DNA of 50,263 nucleotides from an uncultured Prevotella sp. Its GTDB lineage: Bacteria; Bacteroidota; Bacteroidia; Bacteroidales; Bacteroidaceae. Under the pieces are notes generated by a model. That model made no database searches. It saw only the letters and a list, made by a program, of their open reading frames with translations, and had not been told where the DNA came from. Shown piece by piece: positions 7,146 through 13,737 of the stretch. Positions within the stretch are counted from its first letter, which is position 1; the number at the start of each line of letters is the position of its first letter. The stretch is taken from positions 1 through 50,263 of the forward strand of contig CAJONQ010000020.1 of the NCBI GenBank assembly GCA_905235835.1, given 5' to 3'. The position numbers and the translations under genes were made by a program.

Positions 7146-8879
7146 CTATTTCCGTCCTTTAGGCTTCATTGCCTGATAGCCGACATTTCTGTCATCCTCC
7201 TCTTTCTTTTGGAGGTCAGTGCAACCACCTCCACCACCTCCACCTTGACTATATTCATGAAGGAATGGAGTAAGGATGTGAATCCCTTGTGCAATTAATA
7301 GAACCTCGTTGGCAGTATTATCAACCCATGCCTGCCAGGTGCGGTTATTATCGAAGTCCTTCATTGCAAGGGAGAGAAGTTCGTTTGCCGCATCGCTACG
7401 ACTGATGCCAGATGTGCCGATAGCTTTCTCCACGTCAAGTGCCTGTTGTTGCGTAAACTCCCTTGCGCTCATTGAACTGGCACGTTCGTAGATAGCCTTA
7501 ACGGCAGCTTGTGCTTCTGGCCATCGTCGATAGATTACGGTATCGCGCTGCTCAATGTGCTTCTGCGCTCTGGCGAGTTCGCCAGATTTATCCATCTTCA
7601 TCAATTCTACGCGTTTCTGGGAGATAGCCTTGTTAGTCTGCTCATGTCGCTTGATGGCATCGTCGACCATTCCTTTAATTTTCTTCTCGATGCCTTGGTT
7701 CTGGGAGGTTAGGCGTTGCTGTTGTCCTTCAATGTCCCTCAGTTTTTGTTCAGCAATTCTGAGTTTCTGTTGCTTATCAGTAATTTTTTCTTCGTATTCA
7801 GCAAGTTTAGCTAAAAACTCTGCACGTTTCTGTTCATACTGTTCATTGTGTTCTGTGTACTCATCTTCAAGAGCTGCAATCTGTGCTTCAAGATTGTCCT
7901 TTTGTGACTCCAGATTTGAAAGCATTGTCGTGAGGCCTTTCAGCCGTGTTTCTGCTTTCTTCACTTCTGACTGAAGAGACATTAACTCATCCTCTGCACC
8001 CTGTCTGATGGCGGCAGCATCCTTATGTGCCTCATCAACTATGGCGGTAGCTTCTTTTTTCGCTTCCTCGATCTTCTTCATCATATAGCAAAATAGAATG
8101 TATGTCTTCTTATCACGATGCTGACGAAGTGCCTTCTCTTCGTCTGAAAGGTCATCAAAGAATGTACCTCGCTCCAGTCCATATTTGTAACCGACCAGAA
8201 GATGATAATCTGTGTGGAGATTGTCTTTGTACTTTGAATATTCCTCTTTAGTTTTGCCAACCACTGCAGCAAAGCTAACTGTCTTCTTGGTACCACGTTG
8301 TTCACCTGACTTTACCCTACCTCGTTTAGTTACTTGCCCAACTGGTATAACCTGCATATGAATGTGCGGTGTCGTTTCGTCGAGGTGAACATTGAACCCG
8401 ATGATGTTCTCCTCACCATATTTTTTTGCAGCCCAGCGATAAGTATCCATCGCCCATCGCTCAATCTCTCCACACCGTGTAATCTGACTATTCTTCTCGT
8501 CTGGTTTATCGAAGTTAACAGTCTGAGTTCCGAAAGCCATTTCGCGTAGTCTTTCACGATTACCGCCTATCATAAAATCCATGCATATGTTAGGTATAAT
8601 CTTTGACGTAACTTTGTAGTGTTTGAAGCCCAGTTCTTTGAGCCGATTTTGTAATCTTTCATGAAGTGGAATCGACTGTGAAAGTTGTGGCACAATTTTG
8701 CTTTTTACGATTTCAAAGTTCAAGTGCCTGCGGAACCAATCGTAGTGGTTCGTTGCACCTTTGTAATCTTCGGGTCGAGAATACCTATCTCTGCCCCATC
8801 CGCGACGTTCATTCTCGTTGCTCTGGGCACCGTCAAACGACTTCATCGGTTCCATGTGTAATGATGCTTTTGCTCCCAT
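7146..8879 (-). CDS. MobV-family relaxase (Mob/Pre)
   Basis: This is a 577-residue relaxase that would nick oriT and pilot the DNA strand during mobilization by a helper conjugative system. Motif I is NHYDWFRRHL (about residues 43-52). The metal-binding motif HLDETTPHIHM (about 162-172) is diagnostic of MobV. Residues about 265-430 form a long coiled coil rich in Gln, Glu and Lys. Near the C terminus a run of seven glycines (SQGGGGGGGC) is encoded by GGT/GGA repeats. No type IV secretion genes are in the window, so the element is mobilizable but probably not self-transmissible. The gene converges on the primase gene, with 5 nt between their ends. Confidence 0.92.
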   Translation of the reverse strand: MGAKASLHMEPMKSFDGAQSNENERRGWGRDRYSRPEDYKGATNHYDWFRRHLNFEIVKSKIVPQLSQSIPLHERLQNRLKELGFKHYKVTSKIIPNICMDFMIGGNRERLREMAFGTQTVNFDKPDEKNSQITRCGEIERWAMDTYRWAAKKYGEENIIGFNVHLDETTPHIHMQVIPVGQVTKRGRVKSGEQRGTKKTVSFAAVVGKTKEEYSKYKDNLHTDYHLLVGYKYGLERGTFFDDLSDEEKALRQHRDKKTYILFCYMMKKIEEAKKEATAIVDEAHKDAAAIRQGAEDELMSLQSEVKKAETRLKGLTTMLSNLESQKDNLEAQIAALEDEYTEHNEQYEQKRAEFLAKLAEYEEKITDKQQKLRIAEQKLRDIEGQQQRLTSQNQGIEKKIKGMVDDAIKRHEQTNKAISQKRVELMKMDKSGELARAQKHIEQRDTVIYRRWPEAQAAVKAIYERASSMSAREFTQQQALDVEKAIGTSGISRSDAANELLSLAMKDFDNNRTWQAWVDNTANEVLLIAQGIHILTPFLHEYSQGGGGGGGCTDLQKKEEDDRNVGYQAMKPKGRK

Positions 8880-8947
8880 ATTATTTTCTTTTTATCAGTT
8901 AATCTTTTAGAGTGCAGCTTGCTGCCTGTCCCTGGAAGGGCGCAACA

Positions 8948-8990
8948 GGATATTTTACGTGAAGTCCCGAAGGGCTGAATCAAAATATCC
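8948..8990. other. Nested hairpin upstream of the relaxase (oriT candidate)
   Basis: GGATATTTT (8948-8956) pairs exactly with AAAATATCC (8982-8990). Between them AGTCCC and GGGCT form an inner stem closed by GAA. It lies about 70 nt before the relaxase start and would be in its mRNA leader, so it could be oriT, a leader regulator or both. Confidence 0.45.
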
Positions 8991-9047
8991 ATATTGCGTT
9001 ATGGATTTTTCGATGTAATATCCCTGCAAGGGCGTTCAGAACTGCGA

Positions 9048-9118
9048 CAAAGTTACGATGCTTTTGGCGAGTCTCGACGCAGTGAAAATTATTTCTCGTA
9101 TATTAACAATTTTACGAC
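9048..9118 (-). promoter_or_regulatory. Relaxase promoter with shared operator, copy 2
   Basis: On the minus strand TAAAATTGTTAATATAC (9114-9098) is followed after 42 nt by the -7 box TAACTTTG (9055-9048). No TTTG is found at -33. The sequence up to the flanking GTCG is identical to copy 1 at 3908. It would drive the relaxase gene with a leader of roughly 160 nt. Confidence 0.6.
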
Positions 9119-9156
9119 TGTTAGACTTTGCGTAGCCTGCCAAATGATAGCAAGGG

Positions 9157-9175
9157 TTCGGGATGCTGTCCCGAA
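9157..9175. other. Small hairpin in the oriT region
   Basis: TTCGGGA (9157-9163) and TCCCGAA (9169-9175) form a perfect 7-bp stem with a 5-nt loop and no T-run on either strand. Such a stem is common beside relaxase nick sites. Confidence 0.45.
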
Positions 9176-9327
9176 GTGGCTAACACCAAAGACCGAAATG
9201 AAGAGGATTGGTAAGAATGAGGGCTGCTCGAAGAGCCGACATGTGGAGCAAGCGAACATGATAGAGCCCACCCTTATACACCACACAAACACCTTGGAGA
9301 ATTTACACTTTCACTCAGCTTTCACTC

Positions 9328-9394
9328 ATAAAATTGTTAATATACAAGATAAAATTTTTCAAGGTGTTTTTTACATCTTTTCAATGTATCTTTG
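9328..9394 (+). promoter_or_regulatory. Promoter with shared element operator, copy 3
   Basis: TAAAATTGTTAATATAC (9329-9345), then 41 nt, then the -7 box TATCTTTG (9387-9394). The similarity to copy 1 runs on through ATTTTTCAAGG in both. No TTTG is found at -33. It drives the gene at 9426. Confidence 0.6.
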
Positions 9395-9425
9395 TACCGA
9401 TTATAAACAACAAAAGAAATAAGCT

Positions 9426-9821
9426 ATGGAAAAGATCAAATTAGAAGACCTTAAGGGCAGCGAGAAACTAAAGATAGAAGCTGCCGTATTAGAGATCATG
9501 GAAGCCAAAGGCTTCACGCTCGACAAAGAATTTGGAATCATCGAGTCACAGGAGGATTCCAATAGTTGGATTATGGCATTTAAGAACAAGGTAAGTGACT
9601 TTGAGGATCTCGCAAACATCACCCTTAAACTTGGCAGCAAGTTTAGAGTACAAATTACCTCAAAGTCAAAGGAGAATTTCCTGTTCCGCATCGAGGCTCC
9701 TGGTGAAGATTTCGTGAAACTTGGGCAGGGTCTAAAACCCTTGTTACGGAATAATACATATATGGCGGGACAGACATCAGCGTCATCACAAATACCTTCA
9801 CGTTCAGAGTTTGACAAGTAA
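9426..9821 (+). CDS. Hypothetical element protein, 131 residues
   Basis: I do not recognise the family. The protein is soluble with no signal peptide. It begins MEKIKLEDLKGSEKLKIEAAV and mixes helices with a central beta-rich part (ITLKLGSKFRVQITSK). The C-terminal tail is rich in Ser and Gln. It has its own promoter carrying the same operator as the helix-turn-helix and relaxase genes, so it probably belongs to the core transfer or replication programme rather than to the cargo. A 180-codon frame runs antisense to it, but the promoter evidence favours the plus strand. Confidence 0.65.
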   Translation: MEKIKLEDLKGSEKLKIEAAVLEIMEAKGFTLDKEFGIIESQEDSNSWIMAFKNKVSDFEDLANITLKLGSKFRVQITSKSKENFLFRIEAPGEDFVKLGQGLKPLLRNNTYMAGQTSASSQIPSRSEFDK

Positions 9822-9958
9822 ACAGTAGCTGCTCCTATTAACTCACGAAGTTGAGCGGAAGCCATCCTTTTAAGGCGATTGGGTAGTTTTTTCATGTTAT
9901 AATGCACATTGAAATACAAATAATGATGCAAAAAGGGATACAAATCGAATAATTTTCG

Positions 9959-9966
9959 TACCTTTG
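9959..9966 (+). promoter_or_regulatory. -7 box of the secreted-protein gene
   Basis: TACCTTTG, followed by C, is a perfect -7 element. No TTTG is seen 19-20 nt upstream. The transcript would start near 9972 and carry a leader of about 190 nt. Confidence 0.6.
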
Positions 9967-9982
9967 CACCGACGATTGTGTC

Positions 9983-10157
9983 TCACCCTCGTTAAAATCG
10001 CCAATTGAAACATGGGTCTATATGGAGGCACAGACGGCAGTTCATATATGTGGACTGCCCATCTGTGCATATAGACGAGTGTTTGGCGATACTCTACGAG
10101 GTGTGACGGATGGCGCAGTCCACTTTTATTGTAAGTATTAACTCGTAAAATATCGCC
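9983..10157 (+). ncRNA. Structured 5' leader RNA, riboswitch-like
   Basis: Five nested stems form one rod. P1 is TCACCCTCGT (9983-9992) with 10096-10106 (one bulge). P2 is TCGCCAA (9998-10004) with TTGGCGA (10083-10089). P3 is GTCTATAT (10016-10023) with ATATAGAC (10069-10076). P4 is GCACAGA (10028-10034) with TCTGTGC (10062-10068). P5 is GGCAGT (10036-10041) with ACTGCC (10054-10059). Two rival pairings exist: GGCGATA (10085-10091) with TATCGCC (10151-10157), just 3 nt before the start codon, and TGGACTGC (10051-10058) with GCAGTCCA (10115-10122). This suits translational control of the 10161 gene. No known riboswitch class is recognised. Confidence 0.55.
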
Positions 10158-10160
10158 TTT

Positions 10161-10712
10161 ATGAAAAAGTTATTTTCAACAATCGCATTAGTTGTGCTCA
10201 CAGTAGCAGGCTATGCACAGTCAGAGAAATTAGAGCCTGAGTTTATTGGTCAGGTTGTAGTGGTGAACGCTGACAGCACGACAACGCTGCTTGAAAAGGA
10301 GGCAACGAAGATCAAGACAGGTTCAACGAAGTTCGGGTACATTCCTCTTCCTGGCACTGGACTGCTCGACAAGAGTAAAGTGAACATGACCGTGAAGGGA
10401 AAGGAGTCTCAGACGAAGTTGAAGAGCGGTCGCCTGACATTCATCGTGAAGGCAGGCAAGAATGACATTGATCCGAAGTCGGTATTCGGTGTGTTCCAGT
10501 TCGAGGTGAAGAAAAAGACGCGTGAGTTCAAACTGGCAGAGGGTAGTCTGCTTGGCGGAGTACAGTCAACGACAAACTTCAACACAGTACCGACACAGGT
10601 GAAGAAGTACGGTACGGAGTCTTATCTGGTAGTCATCGAGAATGCAGAACCAGGAGAGTACGCATTCACGACAACAGACTTCTCTTATGTTTCAACATTC
10701 GGCGTAAAGTAA
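10161..10712 (+). CDS. Secreted hypothetical protein with long regulated leader
   Basis: This is a 183-residue protein with a clear signal peptide (MKKLFSTIALVVLTVAGYAQ), so the mature form is periplasmic or exported. The mature part looks all-beta, with many Thr, Lys and Val and no cysteines. I do not recognise a named domain, though short secreted proteins of this kind are common in Bacteroidales. It lies in the cargo part of the element after the structured leader, which suggests its expression responds to a signal. The next gene starts 82 nt later. Confidence 0.75.
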   Translation: MKKLFSTIALVVLTVAGYAQSEKLEPEFIGQVVVVNADSTTTLLEKEATKIKTGSTKFGYIPLPGTGLLDKSKVNMTVKGKESQTKLKSGRLTFIVKAGKNDIDPKSVFGVFQFEVKKKTREFKLAEGSLLGGVQSTTNFNTVPTQVKKYGTESYLVVIENAEPGEYAFTTTDFSYVSTFGVK

Positions 10713-10794
10713 CATTTCCTTTCTCATTAAGCTCAATAGTAGTAGCGTTATGGTATATGTCGGTTACAATACAACCAAGAACTGCGTGTTTTAC

Positions 10795-11499
10795 ATGCAG
10801 AAGATAATTATGCTATTCATCTTTGTTTTAACGTTATCTTCGTGTCAGACTCTGAAGACCATAGGTGAAAATCCCAACTATGATATGTTAGATTTGGTTA
10901 GGGGGTCCAAGTCCTTTGACTTATCTGCACCATTCCCCAAGAATGGATATAAGTTAAGAGGTATTACATATCGCAACATTGAGATTCAGAAACTCGCAGG
11001 GAATGACACCTTATACTATATAAAGTATAATCCGAAGAGAGAGGAACGGAATTTCTATTTTACTGTTATTGACAAACAAACTGCTGACACTATATTGGAT
11101 AATTCGTTAAATAAAAAAAAGACTCCGGTAGTTTATCATAGGGAACGGTGGCTTGATCAGGCACTCATTCAACTCGGAATCCAAGATTATACAAATAACA
11201 ATAGCTTGTGGTCATACTTTAAACCTGAATACAAAATGGTAAAAGGCAATCTTCCAACAGATAGAGTTCGCACAGGCTATCATCGTGAATATGAAACGTT
11301 CAACTATGAAACAGCTCAGAAAGCTTATTATACGCAACGACATCCAGAGGAGAAATATAAAGGTATGCAACTTCTTGGTGCACTATATATCATCAATATG
11401 TTGTCAGGAAATAAGTCCCAAAATAATACACAAACTCAATGGGACTTATATAATGATGCTCAAAAGGCAGTAATACATGAACACGACAATGCAAAATGA
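10795..11499 (+). CDS. Lipoprotein of the element cargo
   Basis: This is a 234-residue predicted lipoprotein. ATG 10795 is chosen because MQKIIMLFIFVLTLSSC is a compact signal with the lipobox LSSC and Cys17 as the lipid-modified residue; the in-frame ATG at 10750 would spoil it. The mature domain has no family I recognise. The C terminus (GMQLLGALYIINML, then AVIHEHDNAK) is clearly related to the protein encoded next (GMEVVGALYVINML, then ALLREHENAD), so the two share a duplicated tail. It ends 23 nt inside the next gene. Confidence 0.72.
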   Translation: MQKIIMLFIFVLTLSSCQTLKTIGENPNYDMLDLVRGSKSFDLSAPFPKNGYKLRGITYRNIEIQKLAGNDTLYYIKYNPKREERNFYFTVIDKQTADTILDNSLNKKKTPVVYHRERWLDQALIQLGIQDYTNNNSLWSYFKPEYKMVKGNLPTDRVRTGYHREYETFNYETAQKAYYTQRHPEEKYKGMQLLGALYIINMLSGNKSQNNTQTQWDLYNDAQKAVIHEHDNAK

Positions 11500-11707
11500 A
11501 AAAACTTACATAAGAAATATAGACTGCGAGCAGCGCAATTCGCGACATAAACTGACAGGGATGGAGGTTGTTGGGGCTTTATACGTTATCAATATGTTGC
11601 GCAACTCTAAAGTTAACAAAAATGAATATTACTGTAGATCATGTCCGAGATCATTCCCAAATCAAGCGCTACTTCGAGAACATGAAAATGCTGATCACGA
11701 CTATTAA
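11477..11707 (+). CDS. Small protein with a C2H2 zinc-finger-like C terminus
   Basis: This is a 76-residue protein with no signal peptide. Residues 28-41 read TGMEVVGALYVINM, matching the tail of the lipoprotein encoded just before. The C terminus has YYCRSCPRSF, then LLREHENADHDY. This is a C-x2-C, hydrophobic spacing, H-x4-H arrangement like a classical C2H2 zinc finger, which is rare in bacteria. ATG 11477 overlaps the lipoprotein gene by 23 nt in another frame, suggesting coupled translation. ATG 11489 (MQNEK) is a possible alternative start. Its function is unknown. Confidence 0.6.
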   Translation: MNTTMQNEKTYIRNIDCEQRNSRHKLTGMEVVGALYVINMLRNSKVNKNEYYCRSCPRSFPNQALLREHENADHDY

Positions 11708-11719
11708 CATGATACCGAT

Positions 11720-12364
11720 ATGAGAACCATAGCTGCACTACTGATATTTTTGCTCAGCCTGCAATATTGCTTTAGTCAAGGCAATAAAACAGACTATGCT
11801 AATTGTATAAAGGTTGATATCGGGGCATACAATACCTTTGACAAGGTGAAGAGGGTCTTTGCAATAACATCCAAAGACACATCTAATATATATTTAATAG
11901 GTGTAGTCCCCACAAATTCCGAGATACGGACTTTGGGATTGAAATGTGATGGACCTATATTCTATCTGCATTACAGCGACACTCTTTATAATACTTTAAA
12001 AAGAGTAGAGGATAAGTACAAGGAATGGACTGAAATCGCAAAGAACAACTTAACAGGGCAGTTCGATAAAGAAATCCCCATCGAAATCCCCATCGCGGGT
12101 GTCTCGATATGGAACATAGACAAACCACAGTTTGAACTGATGTCTGTTGATAAGAACAAATTCACCTTTACTAAGTTTAGTCCAAGTGATTCGCCATGCC
12201 TACAAATACACATGGTTTCCCATTTTAACTACTTCAATTCCAACTTTCGGAAAAAAGTTAAAGCAAGCACAGAGGTTGTTTCCTTCTTCAGTGACACGGA
12301 TCAGTTTTCCAAGTTCATAGAACTACTTGCAAGATTAGGAAAAACATGGGAAATAACACTATAG
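11720..12364 (+). CDS. Secreted hypothetical protein, 214 residues
   Basis: It has a signal peptide (MRTIAALLIFLLSLQYCFSQ) and a mature domain of about 195 residues with mixed alpha and beta character. No named domain is recognised. It starts 12 nt after the zinc-finger-like gene, so it is in the same cargo operon. With the genes at 10161 and 10795 it makes a third exported protein in a row, hinting at one envelope-related cargo system. Confidence 0.7.
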   Translation: MRTIAALLIFLLSLQYCFSQGNKTDYANCIKVDIGAYNTFDKVKRVFAITSKDTSNIYLIGVVPTNSEIRTLGLKCDGPIFYLHYSDTLYNTLKRVEDKYKEWTEIAKNNLTGQFDKEIPIEIPIAGVSIWNIDKPQFELMSVDKNKFTFTKFSPSDSPCLQIHMVSHFNYFNSNFRKKVKASTEVVSFFSDTDQFSKFIELLARLGKTWEITL

Positions 12365-12388
12365 ACTCATTGTTTAGATAAAATTGAT

Positions 12389-12862
12389 GTGAAGAAGATT
12401 ATGTTCCTCGACTTTGACGGTGTGATGGTGACGGACAGGCACCAGGAGCAACTGGTGGTCACCAATAGTCCGTTACGGGATGAATACGGAGCAAAGTTTG
12501 ACCCAGTATGTGTGGAGAACCTGCGACAGATCATCAACAGTACCGATGCCGACATAGTAGTGACATCTACATGGAAGATGAACCTCGGACTTGACGGCCT
12601 GCAGCAGATGTGGAATGCCCGTGGCCTACCAGGGAAAGTGATTGGGGGAACACCAGATATCGACCCCATCCACAGGGGGAACGAAATACAGGCGTGGTTA
12701 GACACACAGACGGGCGCAGTCCGCTATGCTATCATAGATGATTGTACTATTCTGGACTTCTTCCGTGAAGATCAGCTACCATTCCTATTCAAAGTGGATG
12801 AACGAACAGGACTCAATGAGGAAACCGCCCTGTCGGTAATCAATCATTTGTGTAATCGATAA
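12389..12862 (+). CDS. HAD-superfamily protein (Swiss Army Knife RNA-repair type HAD)
   Basis: This is a 157-residue HAD phosphatase-like domain. It shows motif I FLDFDGVM (Asp8 nucleophile, Asp10), motif II VVTSTWK (Thr/Ser) and the acidic YAIIDDC near residue 116. The short form, with WNARGLPGKVIGGTP and WLDTQTG, resembles the HAD domain found with RNA-repair enzymes. Stand-alone copies are frequent in mobile elements, and their substrate is not settled. GTG 12389 is the likely start, because the overlapping ATG at 12387 is out of frame; ATG 12401 would cut before motif I. It lies 24 nt after the secreted-protein gene. Confidence 0.75.
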   Translation: MKKIMFLDFDGVMVTDRHQEQLVVTNSPLRDEYGAKFDPVCVENLRQIINSTDADIVVTSTWKMNLGLDGLQQMWNARGLPGKVIGGTPDIDPIHRGNEIQAWLDTQTGAVRYAIIDDCTILDFFREDQLPFLFKVDERTGLNEETALSVINHLCNR

Positions 12863-12877
12863 AAAATAGCATAAAAG

Positions 12878-12909
12878 TTTGGATATATCAGTATATTTGT
12901 TTATCTTTG
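12878..12909 (+). promoter_or_regulatory. Promoter of the toxin-antitoxin pair
   Basis: TTTG (12878-12881), 20 nt, TATCTTTG (12902-12909): a full Bacteroidetes consensus promoter. The spacer contains ATATATCAGTATAT, a possible operator for the antitoxin. Confidence 0.8.
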
Positions 12910-12957
12910 CACAGCAAAGTGCAATACAAGTGCATTAAATATACAATACAAAAAGAT

Positions 12958-13227
12958 ATGGCAACAACAATTAAACGTAAAGCAGCGTCTTTCAGGCTTC
13001 CAAACTATCTGTTGGAAGGATTGAAGACTGAGGCCAGGAGACAGCATCGCAGTGTGAACAACCTCGTTGAAGTCGCTCTGTTGAAGTCGCTGTATAACGA
13101 GCCTAATGCGGAAACGCTGGCTGCAATGAAGGAATGTGAGTCTGGTGTAGAACTGGAGGACTTCGATTCAAACGAACTGGATAAGTACATCTATGCGGAA
13201 ACAGCTGAAGAAGTCCACACAGTTTAA
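12958..13227 (+). CDS. Antitoxin of a YafQ-type pair (ribbon-helix-helix-like)
   Basis: This is an 89-residue protein. The N-terminal half (AASFRLPNYLLEGLKTEARR, then HRSVNNLVEVALLK) looks like a ribbon-helix-helix DNA-binding fold. The acidic C terminus (ESGVELEDFDSNELDKYI) would wrap the toxin. ATG 12958 is used; a frame-compatible TTG at 12907 lies inside the -7 box and cannot be the start. It overlaps the toxin gene by 35 nt, the usual arrangement for coupled antitoxin-toxin synthesis. It probably represses its own promoter. Confidence 0.82.
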   Translation: MATTIKRKAASFRLPNYLLEGLKTEARRQHRSVNNLVEVALLKSLYNEPNAETLAAMKECESGVELEDFDSNELDKYIYAETAEEVHTV

Positions 13228-13471
13228 GAAGGACTTGAAGAGATACCTCCATCAGCCCTCAAAGTTGCTGGCACTGAAAACAGTAACCCTTGCCCTTGAA
13301 GAGACGGGGCGTGTGCCGCAGGAATATCAGCCTCACGTACTGTCGGGCAACTATAAGGGTTTCATGGAGTGTCATGTGGAGGACAATTTTCTGCTGATCT
13401 GGATTGACGAGACTTCAGATATCATCAAACTGGTTCGCCTCGGCACCCATCACGAACTGTTCGGGAAATAG
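13193..13471 (+). CDS. YafQ-family mRNA endonuclease toxin
   Basis: This is a 92-residue toxin of the RelE/ParE superfamily, YafQ branch, which cuts mRNA in the ribosome. The YafQ catalytic set is visible: His in QPHVLSGNYKG, His and Asp in ECHVEDNF, and His in RLGTHHELFGK. The N terminus (KKSTQFKKDLKRYL) is the normal first helix. It stabilizes the element by killing or arresting cells that lose it, which is known for the family and inferred here. The gene is the last one before the right attachment site. Confidence 0.9.
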   Translation: MRKQLKKSTQFKKDLKRYLHQPSKLLALKTVTLALEETGRVPQEYQPHVLSGNYKGFMECHVEDNFLLIWIDETSDIIKLVRLGTHHELFGK

Positions 13472-13586
13472 AAGCCAGTTTCAACAGCGTATTATATATG
13501 TATTAGAGAGTACATATCACTGAGACATATTGAGATAACGTAAGGTGCTGGTTTCCAACACGATTACTTGAAATAGAGGGTTGGAA

Positions 13587-13603
13587 CCTCACCTTCCGCA
13601 AAA
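13587..13603 (+). other. attR candidate 1
   Basis: CCTCACCTTCCGCAAAA is identical to 2402-2418. It follows a degenerate T-arm (GAGGGTTGGAACCTC at 13576-13590) that no longer matches the tRNA. It is the likely right end of the present element. Confidence 0.6.
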
Positions 13604-13628
13604 AGAGCAACCATTAGGTTGCTCTTTT
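13601..13628 (+). terminator. Perfect 12-bp terminator between the two right att copies
   Basis: AAAAGAGCAACC, loop ATTA, GGTTGCTCTTTT. It looks like a tRNA terminator and is self-complementary, so it works on both strands. Confidence 0.85.
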
Positions 13629-13684
13629 GTGTGAGGGATGAGAACCCCAGGGTTTGTAATCGACGCAGTCGCTTGCCAGAGCAA

Positions 13685-13702
13685 GAATCCCTCACCTTCC
13701 GC
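13685..13702 (+). other. attR candidate 2: second copy of the tRNA-Ser 3' end
   Basis: GAATCCCTCACCTTCCGC repeats 2397-2414 exactly and is followed by another terminator that ends against PBP1A. This is probably the original chromosomal end of the tRNA. The 80 nt between candidates 1 and 2 then look like a scar of an earlier insertion. Confidence 0.65.
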
Positions 13703-13706
13703 TTAT

Positions 13707-13737
13707 AAAAAAGACATCCCCAAAGGATGCCTTTTTC
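13707..13737. terminator. Bidirectional terminator between the att site and PBP1A
   Basis: The core stem CATCC/GGATG is extended by flanking AAAAAG and CTTTTT with one mismatch. It has T-runs on both strands, so it can end the tRNA side and the leftward PBP1A transcript. Confidence 0.75.

Larger units (their letters stand above)
8880..9425. other. 546-nt gene-free region: relaxase leader and likely oriT
   Basis: No credible gene is seen on either strand. It holds a nested hairpin (8948-8990), the relaxase -7 box (9048-9055, minus), two copies of the shared operator (9096-9118 and 9328-9345), a second hairpin (9157-9175) and the promoter of the 9426 gene. In MobV elements oriT usually lies just upstream of the relaxase gene, so oriT is expected here. 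Confidence 0.55.
9822..10160 (+). other. 339-nt gene-free region holding a promoter and structured leader
   Basis: The left 130 nt show nothing recognisable. A -7 box is at 9959-9966, and the rest is the folded leader annotated at 9983-10157. Confidence 0.55.

Noticed and set aside
9401..9943. 180-codon minus-strand frame over orf131
   Set aside because: It is antisense to a gene with a good promoter, has serine- and leucine-rich composition typical of a shadow frame, and matches no known protein.
9983..10106. Retron RNA or small ribozyme
   Set aside because: No reverse transcriptase gene is near, and I could not find hammerhead or other ribozyme core motifs.
2402..13603. Prophage or self-transmissible conjugative element
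   Set aside because: No capsid, tail, lysis or type IV secretion genes; a recombinase, replication genes and a MobV relaxase fit a mobilizable element.
13629..13702. Second tRNA gene
   Set aside because: Only the 3' end matches tRNA-Ser; no acceptor 5' strand or anticodon arm is present.
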